From: Ignelater luminosus
Taxonomy: Eukaryota > Arthropoda > Insecta > Coleoptera > Elateridae
DNA length: 64,000 bases
Direction: 5' to 3'
Assembly: GCA_011009095.1 (NCBI GenBank)
Contig: VTPC01091253.1
Coordinates: forward strand, 209,863 to 273,862
Shown: positions 22,543 through 34,427 of the stretch, one piece after another
Layout: every line of letters starts with the position of its first letter
Numbering within the stretch: position 1 is the stretch's first letter
Position numbers and translations under genes: made by a program
The notes under the pieces: model-generated
Databases searched by the model: none
Seen by the model: only the letters and a program-made list of their open reading frames with translations
What the model was told of the DNA's origin: nothing

Positions 22543-23880
22543 ATATGTCACGGAACTGACTGATACTTCAGTAAACTAGTAAATGTTTATGATATAACTT
22601 TTCAAATTCCTCTGCTGAGAAAGATCTTAAGATTATTATATGAGAAAGATCTTTAGAATAAAGATGTTCTATGTAGTGGGGTAAGGCAAGATGACTTCTA
22701 GGTCTTAAATTAACCTTATGGACATCAGTTTTGCATGTTATTTTGTTGTATACACAAGGGGTGTTTTGCTGGTGATAATATCATTAAACAAGTAAGATTT
22801 ATTTAAAATAATCACTTTGGTAATTATTATTGATCAAATCAAAATTTTCATGTATATGTAAAACATCCGCCCATAAATCTTTACCCAAGAATGTTACATC
22901 TGTTTTTGTGTCTATTGCCTTAATACAGCACAAAAATAGACAAATCTTTACACCTAAAGTATTTAATTAAAGATGATCCAGGAAAGATCGTTGCAGAACT
23001 GACATTTTCATTGAGAAAGGCAGCTATTAATGTAAATAAAAATGTAACCTATGAAGAATTATCTTGTCCATTCTGTATACATAACTAGTGAACATAAAAA
23101 CAAAAACATGCTTAAAATAAACAAAAAGTTTTCATGAAATCATGAGTTTGTTTTTTCCCATTTAATTTTTATTTCCTATATACATAAAAGAGAAAAATAT
23201 TTGAATCTAATAAAATATTGTGCATACCCTATGTATCAGTACAGATCAAAAATATTAAAGCGATACAGAATTTTAAAATCTTTAATTTTTGTTTTAAACT
23301 TTGCATATAATGGACATCAAAGATGGTCCTACTAAACACAAATAAATAATCGATCTTTATTAGAAAATATCAACATAATTTAACACTTCCAATTTAGATA
23401 TTAATGTACCTGCATAAAATGGAAACAATTAAATTGTAAATTTAATTATTATAACGTAGAATAAAGATGCTTCTAAGCAGCTAATGGGTTATTATAGAAT
23501 GACACATAGTTGTAAGTCAAGCCATCATTTCCTAAAATAGATCTATTTCATACATATAAAATACTTTTACGCTAAGACCACCTTTTTTACATTTTGTACA
23601 GATTAAACAGGTAAGGTGCTTACGTTTACATAATTCTATGTAGTTAATTTCTGTGAGAGAAAAATATATGAACAACAGTTACTCAAATTGGAGGTCTTTC
23701 AAATTACACAGACAGCACACAATAATTATGAACAGTCCGTACAAAACTGTAATCAACTATAATGTTCACAACATTCATAAGTAAGGTTAGGTTAAGTTTT
23801 AATTGATTTACATTTAATTTTAAGGATCAAAACAATTATTTTCATTTCTGTATTGTCTATAGCTTAAAATATAAAATCAT
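22543..23880. other. Gene-free stretch up to E6
   Basis: AT-rich. The right end should be E6 3' UTR. Nothing else is recognised. Confidence 0.35.
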
Positions 23881-26012
23881 TTATGTATCTTCTTTTCTTA
23901 CAACAATCATACTTGTTGCAAAATGTTTTGTTCTTTGATCTTCATAGTTACCCACAAAGTTCTCAAAATTAGACAAAAAACTTTTGTGATGCAATGATTC
24001 ATTTGGAAGTGATTTTGATGCTTGTGGCGCTTGTGGCTTATCACATTTCTTAGAACTGGATGGAAGTGGTTTTATTGTTTGTGCCTCATCACATTTCTGT
24101 AGAAACTTTCCAAAACTAGAAATAAAAGTTTCTCGAGCCATTGGATTATTTGGAAGCGTTTTTAAACCTTGCATCCCTGAATCAGACTGACTTTTCTGAA
24201 TATTGTTTACATTGCTAGAAGAACCTTCAGAGCTTTCTACTATTAGTACATCATCATCATCTTTAATCTCAGTTGGAGGTGGTTCTGTTTTACCTTCTTG
24301 ATTTCTCATTTCTTCAATATTTGCAGGTGGATCTATTTTACCTGCTTCATTTTCCATTTCTTCATTACTTGCAGGTGATACTGGAAGTTTAGAAATAATA
24401 GCACCAGAAGAATCTCCAAATTTCAAAAAAATTGTATCTTGACCTCGAAATAAAGCAGTTGGTATATGCAATGTCTCTCCGGTTGGATTTCTTGGATGGG
24501 GTATATAAACTACAGCGTCTTTCTGGGCATCTAGTGGATTAACTATATGTTTTGTTTTCCTCGGTGTTTTTATTCGTTGTTGTGGTTGCGCTTCCTTCTT
24601 ACTTGATGATACTGTGCTTATTGTTTCTAAGCTCTCATCAGCTGTAAGACTAGAAGAATTAATTTCTTCATGGAATTTTGCATGTTCAAGTAAAGCTGCA
24701 GAATCATCAAATACATCATAGCATATTTCACATGTTAATTCCTTTACAGTGTCTTTTGGAACTGTTTGTTTTTGAGATTCACTTGAACTTATTATAATAA
24801 CAAAATTTCTTTGAGGTACTGTTTCATCTGGTGCATACAATCCATAAGCATTAAATTCAGTCTTCAAATCTGAAAATCCTTTTATGTTTGTTGAAACTTC
24901 CCCTTCTACTGATGTGCATTTACGTTGATGTTCTTTTACACTTTCAAATGAATTAAACATCTGAGCACATTTATCACAGCAATATTCATACTTCGGGAAT
25001 TTTAATATGTGATGCTTTCTAGAATGATCATACAATTCTAAATAAGATTTGAACTTATTCGAACAATCATTACAAACATAATAAGGATCACAATAATCAC
25101 CACCTAGAATATGTCTCTGACAATACATGTGTAAGAATACTTGTCTACGTTTTGAGAAAATATGTGAGCAACATGTGAAGCGTGGTGTAAAAAGTTTTTT
25201 ATCCCTTTTTGCCCTAGTATTATAATTTTTGTTTTCAACTTCTTCTTCATCAGCAGAACTTCCAGGAGTTTCACAATCTTCTACCGTAAAATCACTATCA
25301 CTCTCTCCTATTTCATCTTCATCTTCATCTTCAATAATACTTTGAATCTTTTTCTTACGGCCTCGAGTCTTCCTATTACTACTACATGAAGGACTGATGG
25401 TATCAACTTTATTTGTTGTTATTATAGCTTTTTGGATATCTTTTTCTAAGTCAGGCATCTCATTTACGTTGATTTCAGGACAATCAATAAAATTATTGTC
25501 GGTTGTTTTTTCTTCGTTATTAATCTTCTGTGTTGTTTGCTTTTCACTGAAATCATTTGTTTGATGACTAACCTGACTACCTTCTTCGTTAGGTTTTTGA
25601 ATTGTTTCTTGTTTGCTTGTTTTCTTTGTTTTTAGTTTGTTCATTTTCTGTTTCCCAAAATCGTTTGTTTGATCATTCTTGTTTTTATGAGCTTCGATTT
25701 TAGGAAAAGGTATAGAAATTAGTTCTTTTTGATTTATTTCACCACGACTATCACCTACGACAATTTTATGGAAAAGCTTCATATGATTAACATAAGCAGA
25801 GTGTTTGCGATACTTCTTGTTACATTTTTCACAGAAATCTTCTATTTTACGTGATTTCTTCATTATACCGAAAACTTGCCTTTTATCTTTGGTTTTCCTT
25901 ATATTACAACTGTCTTTGCTGCTAGAAGGATCGCTTGTGGGATTATCTTCAGTTGCATTGTTAGTACCTGAAAAGTGAGTTTTCTTATTACAATGCATTT
26001 TAGATTTCTTTT
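23881..26012 (-). CDS. E6: large zinc-finger protein, last exon
   Basis: About 709 residues from an acceptor (TTTATAG, AG at 26013-26014) to the stop at 23881. The exon starts with two bases that combine with the G ending the exon at 27433-27638 to restore one frame (GAA-AAG-AAA-TCT-AAA-ATG). Fingers are sparse: CEKCNKKYRKHSAYVNH near residue 40, a cluster around residues 275-365 (an irregular Cys-His unit, then CNDC and CDKC knuckles, the latter ending in Cys), and CEICYDVFDDSAALLEH near 420. Long Lys/Glu/Ser-rich linkers separate them, with an acidic block (EDEDEDEIGESDSD) and basic NLS-like strings (RKTRGRKKK). It is unlike the other exons in being mostly disordered. It is probably a nuclear regulator, of unknown role. 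Confidence 0.88.
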
Positions 26013-27432
26013 CTATAAATACAAATCATAATTATTTGTCAACAAGAAAAAATTTACTACCATGCATTTGAAATGGGGCTTACATCAAGTTATTTGAAAA
26101 TGAAGAGTATAATGAAAGAACTGTGTGTTATAGGTAAAAAAGATTGAAGGTTTCCTACACATCTAAAAAAAAACTGTTTCGTTTGCAGACAGTGCTATAG
26201 TCTGGATATGTATAGATTACTCAGTAGAAGAAGTGAATACCTGCCAACATGACCAGTGTTTGACTTTTGTGTTTTATGCTAGGAATCAAGCCAGAAACAG
26301 AAATATTAAACTTAAGACACTATTGAAAGCAATATGGCAACACATTTAATTAAGAATATTGTTCTGTATAGAAAAACAAATGATAATAATTATTAGTGGA
26401 AGTAAAGTATTCATTTACAAGAAACAAGTATGATCTAGATCTCTGAAAACACAACTTTCCAATGAGATTTATTCTAAGTCAAGAAAAATGCTGACTATGG
26501 ATGATAGAGAAGATAGTATGGCATTAGGATTTGTTCCTGAGATATAGAAAAGCATTCAGTCTCCTACTAACAACAACCAAAGTCCCATCTTGATAGCATT
26601 ACCCATTTCTGAAAACCAGTTTACATAAAAAAATGAAAGAGCATCGCTGCTACTTGAATCATTAGAAATTCTTCAGTATTCCACTATCAATAACTAGGGC
26701 TATCTGTCTGAGGCCCAGAAAATACTACAGAAAAAAAAATAAAAACAAAGATCGCTGGTAGTTAAGTAACCTTCAGTCTTCTACTACCAACAATCAAAGT
26801 TCCACCTGTCATGAGATCCAGTTGACAAAAAAAAAACAAAAGAGGATTACTGGTATCTGAATTGTCTGAAAGCCTCCAGTCCTTCACTACCAACAACATA
26901 CATAAGTCTCATCTCCACAACATTCTTGAGGTCCAGAATATGCTAGAAAAAAATAAAACAAAAAAGATAGCTGGTACCAGGATTGTTAGAAAGGTGACAC
27001 AAAATTGGAACATTGACTCCACAATTCTCTACAAAAGAAAGGTTTTTTTGTGTATATAAATTTCAGTGATCTTTAAATCTTGTTAGAATTGAGCAGGATT
27101 TAGACATCACCCTAAGCTTACATGAAGCACTAGCACTAGAGGACATATTAAATAAGATTGAAGTGGAGACAAAACTGTCATCTGCAACAGCTATTAATCT
27201 CTTTCAGGGCAGTCTAAGAAATTAAAGAAGAAATTATTAAACTAGGGTAACATAGTATTGCATTTCTTACAAAGAACCTTTTTTATGTTGCTCTCCTGCA
27301 ATAATATGTCACTAGCCGCAGCTGTAAATAAAATTTTATTGATATAAAAGAGTTAAAAAATTATTTAGTACTAGATAAATCTACAAGGTAGCAAGAACTA
27401 AAAAAAATTAATACAAGAAATACTGCAGTTAC
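26013..27432 (-). other. E6 intron
   Basis: Intron between the two recognised E6 exons. The donor GTAACT follows 27433 (bases 27431-27432 on the minus strand) and the acceptor TTTATAG precedes 26012. It contains the second array of the ~120 bp repeat. Confidence 0.7.
26560..26990. repeat. Second, more diverged array of the ~120 bp repeat
   Basis: About four units of 105-115 bases. Landmarks on the plus strand: CCAAAGTCCCATCTTGATAG (26577-26596), a much altered ACTAGGGCTATCTG (about 26693), CAATCAAAGTTCCACCTGTC (about 26790) and ATAAGTCTCATCTCCACAAC (about 26903). Each is followed by a GAGRTCCAGNNNATG-type block, an A-rich AAAAAAATAAAACAAAAA tract, then GATYGCTGGTA and CCTTCAGTCYTCTACTACCAACAA. 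The match to the array at 14.8-16.7 kb is clear in order and spacing. Confidence 0.78.
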
Positions 27433-27638
27433 CTGCATTATTTGTATCATCTTGCCTCTTCGCAGGAGCTAAAAGCAATTTCGTATTCAAATGTATTACA
27501 TCTTTTAATACAAGAAAGCAGTCTTTTAAGCCAAACTCTTCTTTATATCTCTCATAGTTATTTAAATCTTTGGTGACTGGATTACTAATTTCCTTTAATT
27601 CTTCTGATAAAGTATCAGAACTTTCTCGAAGAGAAGAC
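27433..27638 (-). CDS. E6 upstream internal exon
   Basis: A 206-base exon flanked by a consensus acceptor (ATCTTTTCAG, AG at 27639-27640) and donor (GCAG|GTAACT). It enters with one base of a split codon, exactly as the other eleven zinc-finger exons do, and leaves with one base that joins E6 in frame. It encodes about 68 residues, charged and without fingers (SSLRESSDTLSEELKEIS...), predicted helical. I do not recognise the domain. The shared entry phase makes it the acceptor equivalent of the other terminal exons. Confidence 0.78.
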
Positions 27639-29265
27639 CTGAAAAGATATTGTTTTGTTAAAAGAAAATACAACTTTTATACACTTATTACAGACAATCA
27701 CCATGTATGTTCGAATAATACTGCCATTAAAGCTAATGTGATCCAGCATATCAACAATACAATATTTATTTTAATGCCTATACAATGATCCTAACCTCAA
27801 ATCAAAAAGCTCAATACTTTGTCATATTTATTAAATTAAAATTACAATGTACTAATCAACATATAGAAGTCCATAAAATCATTTCATGGTAACATACAGT
27901 AATGTTATAAAACAACTGATAACTAGCCACTTAATTAAACAGTGATGATCTTATCTAGCTCTAATCTAACTTTAACATTTATGCCACAAGTAATAATGAT
28001 AAACTTATGCATTTTCTCACTTAAAAGATAAAAAAATGTTGCAACTACCCACCGTGCTATTCTTAAAATTACACAGACATATTAATACCTAGGAAAAAAG
28101 ATAAAAACATATCTCATATGGAAGAAACAGTCTCGAAACTATCAGGTGCCTGATTACTTAGATACTAAGTAATTTCATGAAAAAGAACTGCTATATACTG
28201 TTGATAGTTTAATAAGGAATCTATTTTTCTTTATTCACTAGCATCATTCTTAGGTGGTATTTCAAATCAATCAACAATAACAGTTCAAGGAAAGTAAAAA
28301 CCATAAAAAAATACAGAAAAATCCCAAAGTGATAATCAAAAAAAGATCTGCAATGTTTCTGAATCTAGAAAAACTCTTCAAAGTATGAAAATAGAACAGT
28401 CAGATATCAAAATTACAAAATCAAAGAGCTACATAGCTTGTTAGAGTGAGAAAAGTAAAACAAATGAATCAAGATGCTATAGAAACAAAGAAAAGGCTGG
28501 ATACAGAAGATTAAATTAAGAATCAAAATCAGATTAGGTTAGATTAAGTTAGAAACTAATTAGAAGAGTCTGATTAACTCATAAGTTTGAGGCAGATAAA
28601 GTTAGATGAAATAAGATAAAGTCAAATAGAGTGAAAATAATCAAGAATAAAAGATCTATTAAGAATGAGATAACAACTATTGTAATTTAAAACATAACAC
28701 AAAAATACAAAACTCCATTTGAGTAGACTATAAACTTAAACCTAAGTAGGAATGGCAACAATATATCGATATATTGAGAATATTATATTCCTTGTTTACT
28801 TCAATACTTGATTTAAAAATAAGAAAATATTATCAAAATTATTTCTAAAATCCCCTTGAAAAGATTTGGTTTGTAGTAACAAACATTTTTTGTTTTTTGG
28901 ATTTACACGTTTACATCTATGTATAGTTTTTAAGAAAGAATATCTTTTTATATTTTGATTTTTATTGTTACTGTACAAAATGTATCGATATATGTTATCT
29001 GATACATTGGCGCTATTAATGTACCATATGATAAGATATAATTTTTTTGCCATCCCTAATCATCAACCGTCATTATATGTAAAATCAACCTCGAACAGTT
29101 GCAATTTTAAAAAACTAAAACAGTAAGAAAAGTTTTGGAATGATTCTAACATGTTAAAACTAGAGACATAAAACGACAAAAAACAATAACATCCTAAACC
29201 TAAATTTGCAACTTATCTTATTATTACTAACAGAATAAAGATTATAAATCATACAATTGACAATT
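27639..29265. other. Gene-free stretch between E6 and E7
   Basis: AT-rich. A minus-strand frame at 28796-29053 is low-complexity with no family signature. The right end is E7 3' UTR. Confidence 0.35.
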
Positions 29266-30865
29266 TTAAGATTTCTTACTAAATTGGCAAACCTTTATGT
29301 GATTTATAAGCACATTTTTCGTAAGAAAAGCCTTTGAGCAACCATGACAACTAAACGATTCCTTTCTAGAATGACCACGCCAATGTCGAACCATACTAGA
29401 GCGTTGTATGAAACTTTTACGACATATCGGACACTCATGTGGCTTTTCTCCAGTATGAATCCTCTCATGATCACTTTTACAACCGAGCGATTTAAATTTT
29501 TTATCACAATATTTGCAGTGATATGGCCTATTTGAACTATGAAGCTTCTTATGCATTCCCATCGCTCCAATGGTTGCAAATGTCTTCCCGCAAATATCAC
29601 AAATGCAACTCTTATCATCCTTATGAGCTCTCTTATGAGCAGAGTATTTCCTACTTGAAGTAAACACTTTTTGACATATTGGACATTCAATATTCTTAGG
29701 AGGTCTTTCTAAGTGCTTTTCAGATTTATGAAAGCTTAACTGTCTACTATACATGAAACTAATTCCACAAACATCACATTGAAAAGGCTTTTCTCCGGTG
29801 TGGAAATTCTTATGTTCTTCCAAATATAGATAAAGATGAAACCGTTTACCGCAGATTTCACACTTATATTTTCTAAATTGTTCATGCTGTGAATATAAAT
29901 GTGCCCTGATTTGGTAGCGTCTATCAGTAGTAAACTCGCATAATGGACAGCTAAACAATTTATCTTCCCTATGTTCTCGTACGTGACAAGTATGGTCTAT
30001 TAATTGTTTGAACCCAATATTGCAAATATCGCAGAAATATTGATCTTTGTGTGTTTTTAGATGTTCGTTTAATTTTTCCTGATTTGAAAAGTCTTCAAAG
30101 CAAATTTCACACATATACACAATTGGTCTAGGGGGACGATTCTTCCTTGCTCTTGCCTTTTTAAAATAACGTTCGGTAATCTTTTCAGCCATTCCATGGC
30201 GCACTAAATGCTCCCTTAATTGCGTCCTATTTAGCTTCTTGTTATCATCACATACTTGACAATAATACATAGCTTTTCCAATATTTGCATTGGGTTTATT
30301 TGCATTTACTTGTTTGATTTTGATTTTCACTGGCTTTACCATCTTCAGTTGAGGTTTTCTAAACATTTTGTTTTTATTTACTCCCACATCTTTAGGATTT
30401 CTGGGAATTTGATTTTTATTTGCTTCCACATTCTCTTTTTCTTTCTGAAAAAAACTATTTGTATCTACTTTTTGGTCAGAATTTGTATTTGGCAAATGCA
30501 AATGATACTTTAATTCCATTACAGATATTTTTTTGTTGTCATTACATGTTAGACAGTAATACATAGCTGGTCCAGGAAGGTTGTAGATTCTTTCCACATT
30601 TAATTTTATTGGCTTTTCAGGAACAGTTCGTTTTACCTGCGGTTGGATTTTTCTAGGAATCACTTCTACTTTTGTTTCTTCCTTTACTATATCACTTATT
30701 ATTACTGTTTCATTTTGGTTGGTACACGCAGTTTGCATATTAGTCAGTTTTGCAAATGGTTTCACAGCAAGTTTGCCAAATAGCTGTTTAAAGCGGTTTC
30801 TTATATTTAAATTTAAATTGCCATCTTCCTTATTATCTTCAAAACCAATGGGATCATTGTTGTAT
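29266..30865 (-). CDS. E7: ~11-finger C2H2 zinc-finger terminal exon
   Basis: About 532 residues from an acceptor (TATTTTTCAG, AG at 30866-30867) to the stop at 29266. The exon opens with one base of a split codon, then YNNDPIGFEDNKEDG. The N-terminal half is Lys/Pro/Asn-rich with two related knuckles, YYCLTCNDNKKIS and YYCQVCDDNKKLN, about 110 residues apart. The first has lost its final His and is probably not a working finger. Ten or so C2H2 fingers follow from about residue 245. One has an unusual extra Cys in its helix (DHTCHVREH), and the last ends in Cys instead of His (HIKVC), a C2HC finger. The HTGEKP linkers at fingers 5-6 and 9-10 argue for DNA binding. It resembles E8 and E9 in its middle fingers. 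Confidence 0.93.
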
Positions 30866-31234
30866 CTGAAAAATACTTTGGTTATTTATTTTATATTTTA
30901 CTAAGTTATTTGAAGATTGAAAGACTTTTCTGTTTTTTAATTTTGGAAACTATTGATCTGGTTTTGACAATTTTTGGACAAGTGAAGGATATTTAGCAAA
31001 ATAAGACATCTGTGATATTATGCACTGCATGATAGAAGGGTAATGTAATTCAGAATGACTGTATGGATGAATGGTTAAAATTGAAATTTGAAAATAAGGA
31101 TGCTGTTTTTGTGCATGGTTAAGTTGCTAAATAGGATCAAGGAAGAGGTAATTCTTTGAGTGTGAATGCAAATAATTTTTATTATAAATCATAAAAATGA
31201 ATGTAATTCAATATTTATTCTACATATATGTGTA
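30866..31234. other. Gene-free stretch right of E7
   Basis: AT-rich; no gene or repeat seen. Confidence 0.35.
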
Positions 31235-31375
31235 TAAAAACTTATCAAAAAAAGTCAAAAAAAGTGCAAATGCATTATTACAAAGTTGACAAATACAAGA
31301 CCTTTCAACAGTATGATTTTTATGAGTCACAATAATATGGCTTTTCTCCCACTTTCAACATACTTAAGCATAATC
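31235..31375 (-). pseudogene. Relic of one to two C2H2 fingers
   Basis: On the minus strand, GEKPYYCDS is followed at once by a stop. In a shifted frame, THKNHTVERSCICQLCNNAF continues with the linker and Cys knuckle of the next finger. Linker, Cys spacing and order are those of a C2H2 array, but the frame is broken and the helices are lost. It lies to the right of E7 in the same orientation as the live exons. Confidence 0.6.
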
Positions 31376-31590
31376 AAATACTTTTTTAAAGTAAAGTTTT
31401 AAAAACAGAAGGAATATGCTTACAGCTATCATTCATAACTGACTGACCATTTTTTCTTGTCTTTGTGTCAGCAGATCCTAAAAGTATGTTATATAACTAA
31501 TTTCTGTTTTACTTTTGCTTCCAAAATTGGCACTCTACAAAAAGATGTATTAGTATAAAATAGCAATCTTTAATATTTTGACAGTTCCTA

Positions 31591-32500
31591 TACAGTGTGT
31601 CCACATTTCGATGCTCACTATTGGGATCTCGGAAATTGTAAGAGATACGAAGTCAGTTAAATTAGAAAAGTTTTGGCTAGTTTGGAGATCAGTTTACTTA
31701 TGCTTTTGTTTTTTCAGAAAAGTTCACGGCTTACTAAATATTTGCTAAAAACGAAATTATCTTATTTTTTTTAAGTGAAATATCTCAGGAACGAGCAAAG
31801 ATAGGAAAGAACCGCATAGAGGGTGTTTTAGAAAATTTACTCCGAAATACAAAAAAATTGTTTTCGCAATTGTCTTTTGTTTTACTTCGGCGGTGAAACG
31901 TAAATCCAAATTTTTTCTAATGGAACGCCTACTTGATTTTTATATTACTGAACTGCACGCCTTAAATGCTTTTCAGTGATACATGGTTTGACATAGCTAT
32001 TTTTTTGTTTTACCGAGTTATGAAGTGAAAGTCATTTTTTATCATAGTATGCCATGACATCTAACACACAAAGTCGTGGAGTTTTATCAAAGAAATTCAT
32101 TTGTTATGCAAAAATTGCTAAAGCAAAATAAATACGCTTTTATGGGGCATTAGCTGCTTATTTGATGCTATCTGTGAATGCTCAGTAAAGTATCTTAAAA
32201 ACGTCTTTTGTTTTGTTTTAGCAATTGTTACATAACAAATGTAATTTATCTAACAAAAATCAATGATTTTCATATGTTTAAAGCCATGGCACACTAAGTG
32301 GGAAATGCTTTTATTTAAAAAAAAAATAAGATAATTTCGTTTTCAGCAAATATCTAGTAAGCCGTAAACTTTTTTGAAAAAACAAAAGCATAAGTAAACT
32401 GATCTCCAAAATAGCCAAATCTTTTCTAATTTAACCGACTTCGTATCTTTTACAATTTCCGAGATCCCAATAGTGAGCATCGAAATGTGGACACACTGTA
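31591..32500. mobile_element. Foldback MITE, copy 1 (910 bp)
   Basis: Starts TACAGTGTGTCCACATTTCG and ends with the inverse, flanked by TA on both sides (31589-31590, 32501-32502). The terminal inverted repeats run for about 170 bases, through the segment with ATACGAAGTC and GGAGATCAGTTTACTTATGC. The centre also has inverted pieces (for example GTTATGCAAAAATT versus ATTGTTACATAAC), so the whole element folds on itself. No coding capacity. Copies 2 and 3 lie at 40745-41656 and 51237-52107. The TA target suggests mobilisation by a Tc1/mariner-type transposase. Confidence 0.88.
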
Positions 32501-32537
32501 TAGCTAGCAAACTATAACAAGTAGGGAAGACAAAATA

Positions 32538-33827
32538 AAGGGTTTTCCAATAAGAGGTGTTATTTTGAATAGCCCGCTATTTCGGTAGATGTCACTTTTG
32601 AAGCTATCATTTTTTGACATTTGACAAGTAGAAACTACGCCATTAATAAATATGGAACGATACACGCTTCAACAACGCATTGAAATTATTAAAATTCACT
32701 ATAAAAATGGTGAAAATTTGGCAGAGACGGTTCGTAAAACTCGAACATTTTTGGGTCACCGTGAAGCACCTTGTCGGACCGCAATACAGAAATTGGTGAA
32801 AAAAATTCGAGCTCTTGGGACAAGTTAGTGATGTGAAGAATAAAACCCGTGCACGTCGCTCAAGAACAGCCGAGAATATTGCTGTTGTAGCCGAAAGTGT
32901 TAAAAGAAAACCCAGGTTTGTCCATTCCTCGTCGTTCTTTGGAATTAGCCATTCCACAAACGTCATTACACCGTATTTTGCATAAAGATTTGGGTCTTAA
33001 GGCTTATAAAGTCCAGTTAACACAAGAACTCAAGCCGGCCGATCATCAACAACGTCGTGTCTTTGCTGATTGGGTCGTTGAAATGCATGAAAATGATCCA
33101 GAATTCCATCGAAAACTCATCTTGAGTGATGAGGCCCATTTCCACCTCGGTGGCTTCGTCAACAAGCAAAATTGTCGGATCTGGGGCTCAGAAAATCCAA
33201 GAGTTATTGTTGAAAAGTCTCTCTATCCTCAACGTGTGACTGTCCGGCGGAGTCATTGGACCTTACTTTTTCGAAAATGAGGCTGGAGCAACAGTTACGG
33301 TGACTGGATTGCGCTATCGAGAGATGATTAACGATTTTTTATGGCCGGAATTGGATGGTATTGATCTGGACAACGTTTACTTTCAACAAGACGGCGCTAC
33401 GTGCCACACAAGCAACGAAACCATTGATCTTTTACGGAAAAAGTTTCCGGACCGTGTTATCTCTCGAAGAGGTGATCACAATTGGCCACCGAGATCTTGT
33501 GATTTAACACCTTGCGACTTCTTTCTTTGGGGCCACGTGAAAGAGAAGGTCTACGCCAACAGCCCAGCGTCGATTCAAGACCTCAAAGATGGAATTCGTG
33601 AGGCTATCGAGGACATAGGGCAGCCACTTTGCGATTTGGTTATGGAAAATTTCATGAAAAGGATATTGTCCTGTAAGCGTGGTCGTGGTGGTCATTTGCC
33701 TGATGTTATTTTCCACTATTAACGGCATACCTTCCTCTTTATAATGAAATAAACATCCGATCATTTATATTAAAAAATGGCACTTTTCTTTGAATATCAA
33801 AATAACACCTCTTATTGGAAAACCCTT
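32538..33827 (+). mobile_element. Tc1/mariner-type element (DD41D), full-length ends
   Basis: Terminal inverted repeats of about 31 bases begin AAGGGTTTTCCAATAAGAGG and match the right end base for base by eye. The element is flanked by TA (32536-32537 and 33828-33829). It is 1290 bases long, the size of an autonomous member, and contains one decayed transposase gene. The intact ends suggest a fairly recent insertion that could still be mobilised in trans. Confidence 0.9.
32652..33722 (+). pseudogene. DD41D mariner-family transposase, inactive
   Basis: The N-terminus from ATG at 32652 carries the helix-turn-helix region. The catalytic core keeps all three acidic residues: Asp in SDEAHF (33127-33129), Asp in QQDGATCHTS (33390-33392) and Asp in TPCDFFLWG (33516-33518). 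The last two are separated by 41 residues, hence DD41D (the class of the rosa elements). The gene is broken three times: a frameshift near 32800, another near 32905 (an extra A in an A-run), and a short deletion near 33243 that removes the stretch before SGGVIGP and shifts frame. The stop TAA is at 33720-33722. It cannot make a full transposase. Confidence 0.88.
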
Positions 33828-33829
33828 TA

Positions 33830-34425
33830 GAACAGCAGAACATAAATATCTTCCTTAAAACAAGTGAAAGATAAACAAACCCCAAATAAAGTCCAAAAAG
33901 TCGTTTTGAATCTCGCAATCCCCATCAAAACAGCTTGATACTCCGATTGTAGGCATACCTAAATCTCAAAATTAAAAATCCTCAAGTTCAGAACGAATCG
34001 TCCGATCGACGTGAGTATCTACGGAATGTTGGTTTTCGATTTAGATTTGAAAACTCCAAAGGGAAACGGTGTTCAGTGTTAAACACATTTTCTTGAAATA
34101 AAGTACAAAGCAGGCAACAGAATTACTTATGTGAGAAAAGTCATCTTGCCGAGCTCTTCACTGTAAGATTAGTAGCACAAAATCGCTCTCCTGTAACAAG
34201 CTAACGAGTCGCCAAATTTCAGCTCTTTTGCTGCCTTTTCAGCGCGCAACCTCACCTTAACCATACCAACAATATAAATCCCGCATTCTGCTGCAATAAA
34301 CTCTCATCTACACAGTTGCGCCGCTATCGTGTTTTCTCTCTACATTCCCCTCGATAACAATTCTATGCTCGTGAACTTCTTCTAGTTTGTGCCTTTGTAG
34401 CCTTTCTTCCGACTGCAATAGTGAT
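33830..34425. other. Gene-free stretch with an LTR-like segment
   Basis: Nothing coding. At 34275-34320, ATATAAATCCCGC is followed by GCAATAAACTCTC, a TATA-like and polyA-signal-like pair spaced as in a short LTR, but no LTR ends were found. Confidence 0.3.
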
Positions 34426-34427
34426 GG

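Noticed and set aside
29304..29690. Second minus-strand frame of 128 codons inside E7
   Set aside because: Shadow of the zinc-finger frame; its apparent repeats mirror the finger period.
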